Of a DNA stretch of 64,000 nucleotides, positions 62,393-64,000 are shown piece by piece. Numbering within the stretch: position 1 is the first letter of the stretch; each line of letters opens with the position of its first letter. The DNA lies in the NCBI RefSeq assembly GCF_007786445.1, contig NZ_VNJI01000010.1:1-64000 (forward strand), read 5' to 3'. A model generated the notes under the pieces. The model worked only from the letters and a program-made list of their open reading frames with translations, did no database searches and had not been told where the DNA came from. Source of the stretch: Paenibacillus cremeus (lineage in GTDB: Bacteria > Bacillota > Bacilli > Paenibacillales > NBRC-103111). The translations under genes were made by a program, and so were the position numbers.

Positions 62393-63289
62393 CTATCCTT
62401 TTAACGAACCGATCATGATCCCTTTGACAAAATATTTTTGCACAAACGGGTAAATAATCATCAGCGGAGCCGTAGCGACGATAATTAGTGAATATTTGAG
62501 CAGCTCGCGAAGCCCTTCCCGCTTGGCCGCCTCCTGGGCGTCGACCAGCATGTTCAGATCCACATCGTTTTGCACCAGGATGTCGCGAAGCACCAGCTGC
62601 AGCGGATAGAGATGCTGATTTTTCAAATAAATGAGCGCGCTAAAATACGAATTCCAGTGACCGACCGCATAAAACAGCGTAATGACCGCAATGATCGGGC
62701 CGGAAAGCGGAAGCACGATTTTCCATACGAACTGAAAGTCTGAACAGCCATCCAACTGGGAGGCCTCCAGCAGTTCATCAGGTATGGTCGTCTGAAAATA
62801 CGTGCGGGTAATGATCATATTCCATACGCCTAGCGCCCCGGGAAGCAGCATGGACCAAACCGAATTGAGCATCCCCAAATCCCTGACGAGCAAATACGTA
62901 GGAATTAAACCACCGGAGAACATCATCGTGAACACGAACAGGAACATGAAGGCATTTTTACCGTAAAAATCTTTCCGCGACAACGGATACGCCGCCAGGA
63001 TGGTCATGAACACGTTAATCAGCGTCCCGCCAATCGTGTAGTAGAAGGAATTCATGAACCCGCTGACAATCAGCTTGTGCTTAAACACCGCTTTATACCC
63101 TTCCAGCGTCGGATCGATGGGCCACAGCCACACCTTGCCGGAGATAACGGCCTCCGAATTACTGATAGACGCGCTGATAATGTAGATCAACGGGTACAAG
63201 ATGGTCACTAAAAACAAGCTTAAGATCACGTAATTCAACACGTTAAACAGCCGGTCTACGCTCGTTTCTTTAATGGCTGAATGTTCCAC
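62393..63289 (-). CDS. Carbohydrate ABC permease (YtcP/LplC type)
   Basis: 298 residues with six helices; NYVILSLFLVTILYPLIYIISASISN near 16 and EAA loop LLEASQLDGCSDFQFVWKIVLPLSGPI near 171-195 are typical. The C-terminal AQEAAKREGLRELLKYSLIIVATAPL is characteristic of the YtcP branch. It lies 24 bases after the partial permease gene and 39 before the binding protein. An ATPase is not encoded here. Confidence 0.94.
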   Translation of the reverse strand: MEHSAIKETSVDRLFNVLNYVILSLFLVTILYPLIYIISASISNSEAVISGKVWLWPIDPTLEGYKAVFKHKLIVSGFMNSFYYTIGGTLINVFMTILAAYPLSRKDFYGKNAFMFLFVFTMMFSGGLIPTYLLVRDLGMLNSVWSMLLPGALGVWNMIITRTYFQTTIPDELLEASQLDGCSDFQFVWKIVLPLSGPIIAVITLFYAVGHWNSYFSALIYLKNQHLYPLQLVLRDILVQNDVDLNMLVDAQEAAKREGLRELLKYSLIIVATAPLMIIYPFVQKYFVKGIMIGSLKG

Positions 63290-63313
63290 AGAGCACTCCT
63301 TTCCATTCCCCGC

Positions 63314-64000
63314 TTACCATAAGCTCGCCTGCTTGGTTTTCTGAGCGACCTTATTGACGGCCACCAGGAGAATCAGGTTGATGACGGATTTGAACAAACC
63401 AATCGCAGCGGAATACGAGTAGTTCATCGCCTGCGAAGCCAATCCGACCTTGTACACATACGTATCAATGACTTCCGACGTCCGGATGTTCAGAGGGTTC
63501 TGCATCAGCAGCACCTTCTCGAACCCGACATCCAGCATATGGCCGGTATTCATGATGAGCATAATAATTGCAATTGGCATAATGCCGGGCAGATCGATGT
63601 GCCACATTCGCTGCATTTTGTTCGCACCATCCACGACAGCCGCTTCATGCAACGATGGATCGATGCTCGATAGTGCAGCCAAGTAAATGATGCAGGAAAA
63701 TCCGACGCTCTGCCAAATGCCCGACCAGACGTAAATCGATTTGAAGTATTCCGGCTTTCCCATAAAGCTAACTGCATCGAAGCCCATCAGCTTGATGACG
63801 GTATTCACGATGCCATTGCGCGGATCCAGCAGCTCCAGAATGATGCCGACCATGACCACCACCGAGATAAAATGGGGCGCGTACGTAATCATCTGCACCG
63901 TTTTTTTGAACCAATGCTGGCGGACATAATTTAAGCTGAGCGCCAGAATGATGGGAAACGGAAAACCCGCCACCAGATTGTACACACTCAAAATAATCGT
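63314..64000 (-). CDS. Carbohydrate ABC permease (YteP/LplB type), 5' end outside window
   Basis: About 229 codons are present; the frame runs off the right edge without a start, continuing upstream from TIILSVYNLVAGF. It contains the EAA loop SLHEAAVVDGANKMQRMWHIDLPG and the LplB-specific MNTGHMLDVGFEKVLLMQN, and ends KQASLW. It is the first permease of the fucoside importer operon. The normal length is near 300 residues, so roughly 70 codons are missing. Confidence 0.94.
   Translation of the reverse strand, partial: TIILSVYNLVAGFPFPIILALSLNYVRQHWFKKTVQMITYAPHFISVVVMVGIILELLDPRNGIVNTVIKLMGFDAVSFMGKPEYFKSIYVWSGIWQSVGFSCIIYLAALSSIDPSLHEAAVVDGANKMQRMWHIDLPGIMPIAIIMLIMNTGHMLDVGFEKVLLMQNPLNIRTSEVIDTYVYKVGLASQAMNYSYSAAIGLFKSVINLILLVAVNKVAQKTKQASLW

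Noticed and set aside
1..64000. CRISPR arrays, tRNA or rRNA genes, prophage
   Set aside because: I saw no regularly spaced repeats, no cloverleaf with CCA end, no rRNA signatures, and no phage structural genes. The reading was by eye, so a single tRNA could have been missed.

Overview
The window looks like a chromosomal segment of a spore-forming, low-to-moderate GC member of the Bacillota, most likely Paenibacillus or a close relative; this is inferred from gene content, not from a database search. Pointers are a Spo0E-type phosphatase, a YpdA bacillithiol disulfide reductase, an SLH-domain surface protein, the YuaF-FloT pair, YezD, a PucR regulator, a GH29 fucosidase with LplB/YtcP-type sugar transporters, and strong GGAGG ribosome binding sites. 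I saw no rRNA, tRNA, CRISPR array, prophage or plasmid functions.

Layout. 1-240: right end of a probable IS4-type element running off the left edge. 0.3-3.3 kb: purine-type amidohydrolase with its PucR-family regulator. 3.5-10 kb: degraded MFS transporter, SDR, iron alcohol dehydrogenase, GH13 alpha-glucosidase and a DUF2264 protein. 10-15 kb: uracil/xanthine permease, SLH protein, small unknown protein, a second SDR, uridine kinase. 15-18.5 kb: flotillin/NfeD pair, a decayed acetyltransferase and a phosphodiester glycosidase. 18.7-24.7 kb: citrate synthase, fucose mutarotase, YpdA, an orphan phosphonate-type ATPase, three very small genes and an M20 hydrolase. 24.7-31.1 kb: a polar amino acid ABC transporter, then a UgpB-like sugar or glycerol-phosphate ABC transporter with a HAD phosphatase. 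31.4-36.4 kb: a sulfate uptake operon (cysP-cysT-cysW-cysA, a hydrolase, yezD). 36.8-38.3 kb: a metal chaperone GTPase with a Fur-type regulator. 38.4-43.6 kb: two surface-sugar-type genes, a DUF4395 membrane protein and topoisomerase III. 43.8-54.3 kb: signalling island. 54.4-59.1 kb: MerR-type protein, fumarase, cupin, unknown genes and a Gfo/Idh oxidoreductase. 59.3-64 kb: alpha-L-fucosidase with a complex-carbohydrate ABC importer, cut by the right edge.

The most interesting region is the signalling island. A minus-strand run encodes an unknown 133-residue protein, CheW, a CheA with two C-terminal CheW domains, a REC-PAS-GGDEF-EAL protein overlapping cheA by 8 bases, a chemoreceptor, and a hybrid histidine kinase with a second receiver and an Hpt domain; an OmpR-type regulator is divergent. 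There is no cheY, cheR or cheB. The layout resembles a Wsp-like pathway in which a chemosensory kinase drives cyclic-di-GMP turnover. The local chemoreceptor gene, however, is broken at both ends.

Three genes are visibly damaged: the MFS transporter (in-frame TGA), a GNAT acetyltransferase (internal deletion plus frameshift) and the chemoreceptor (N-terminal lesion plus C-terminal frameshift). Many genes end in clear hairpin terminators, and two unusually long palindromes (27237-27258 and 59169-59213) are not explained by the genes around them. Start codons were moved from the longest open frame to the ribosome-binding-site-supported start wherever the sequence justified it.
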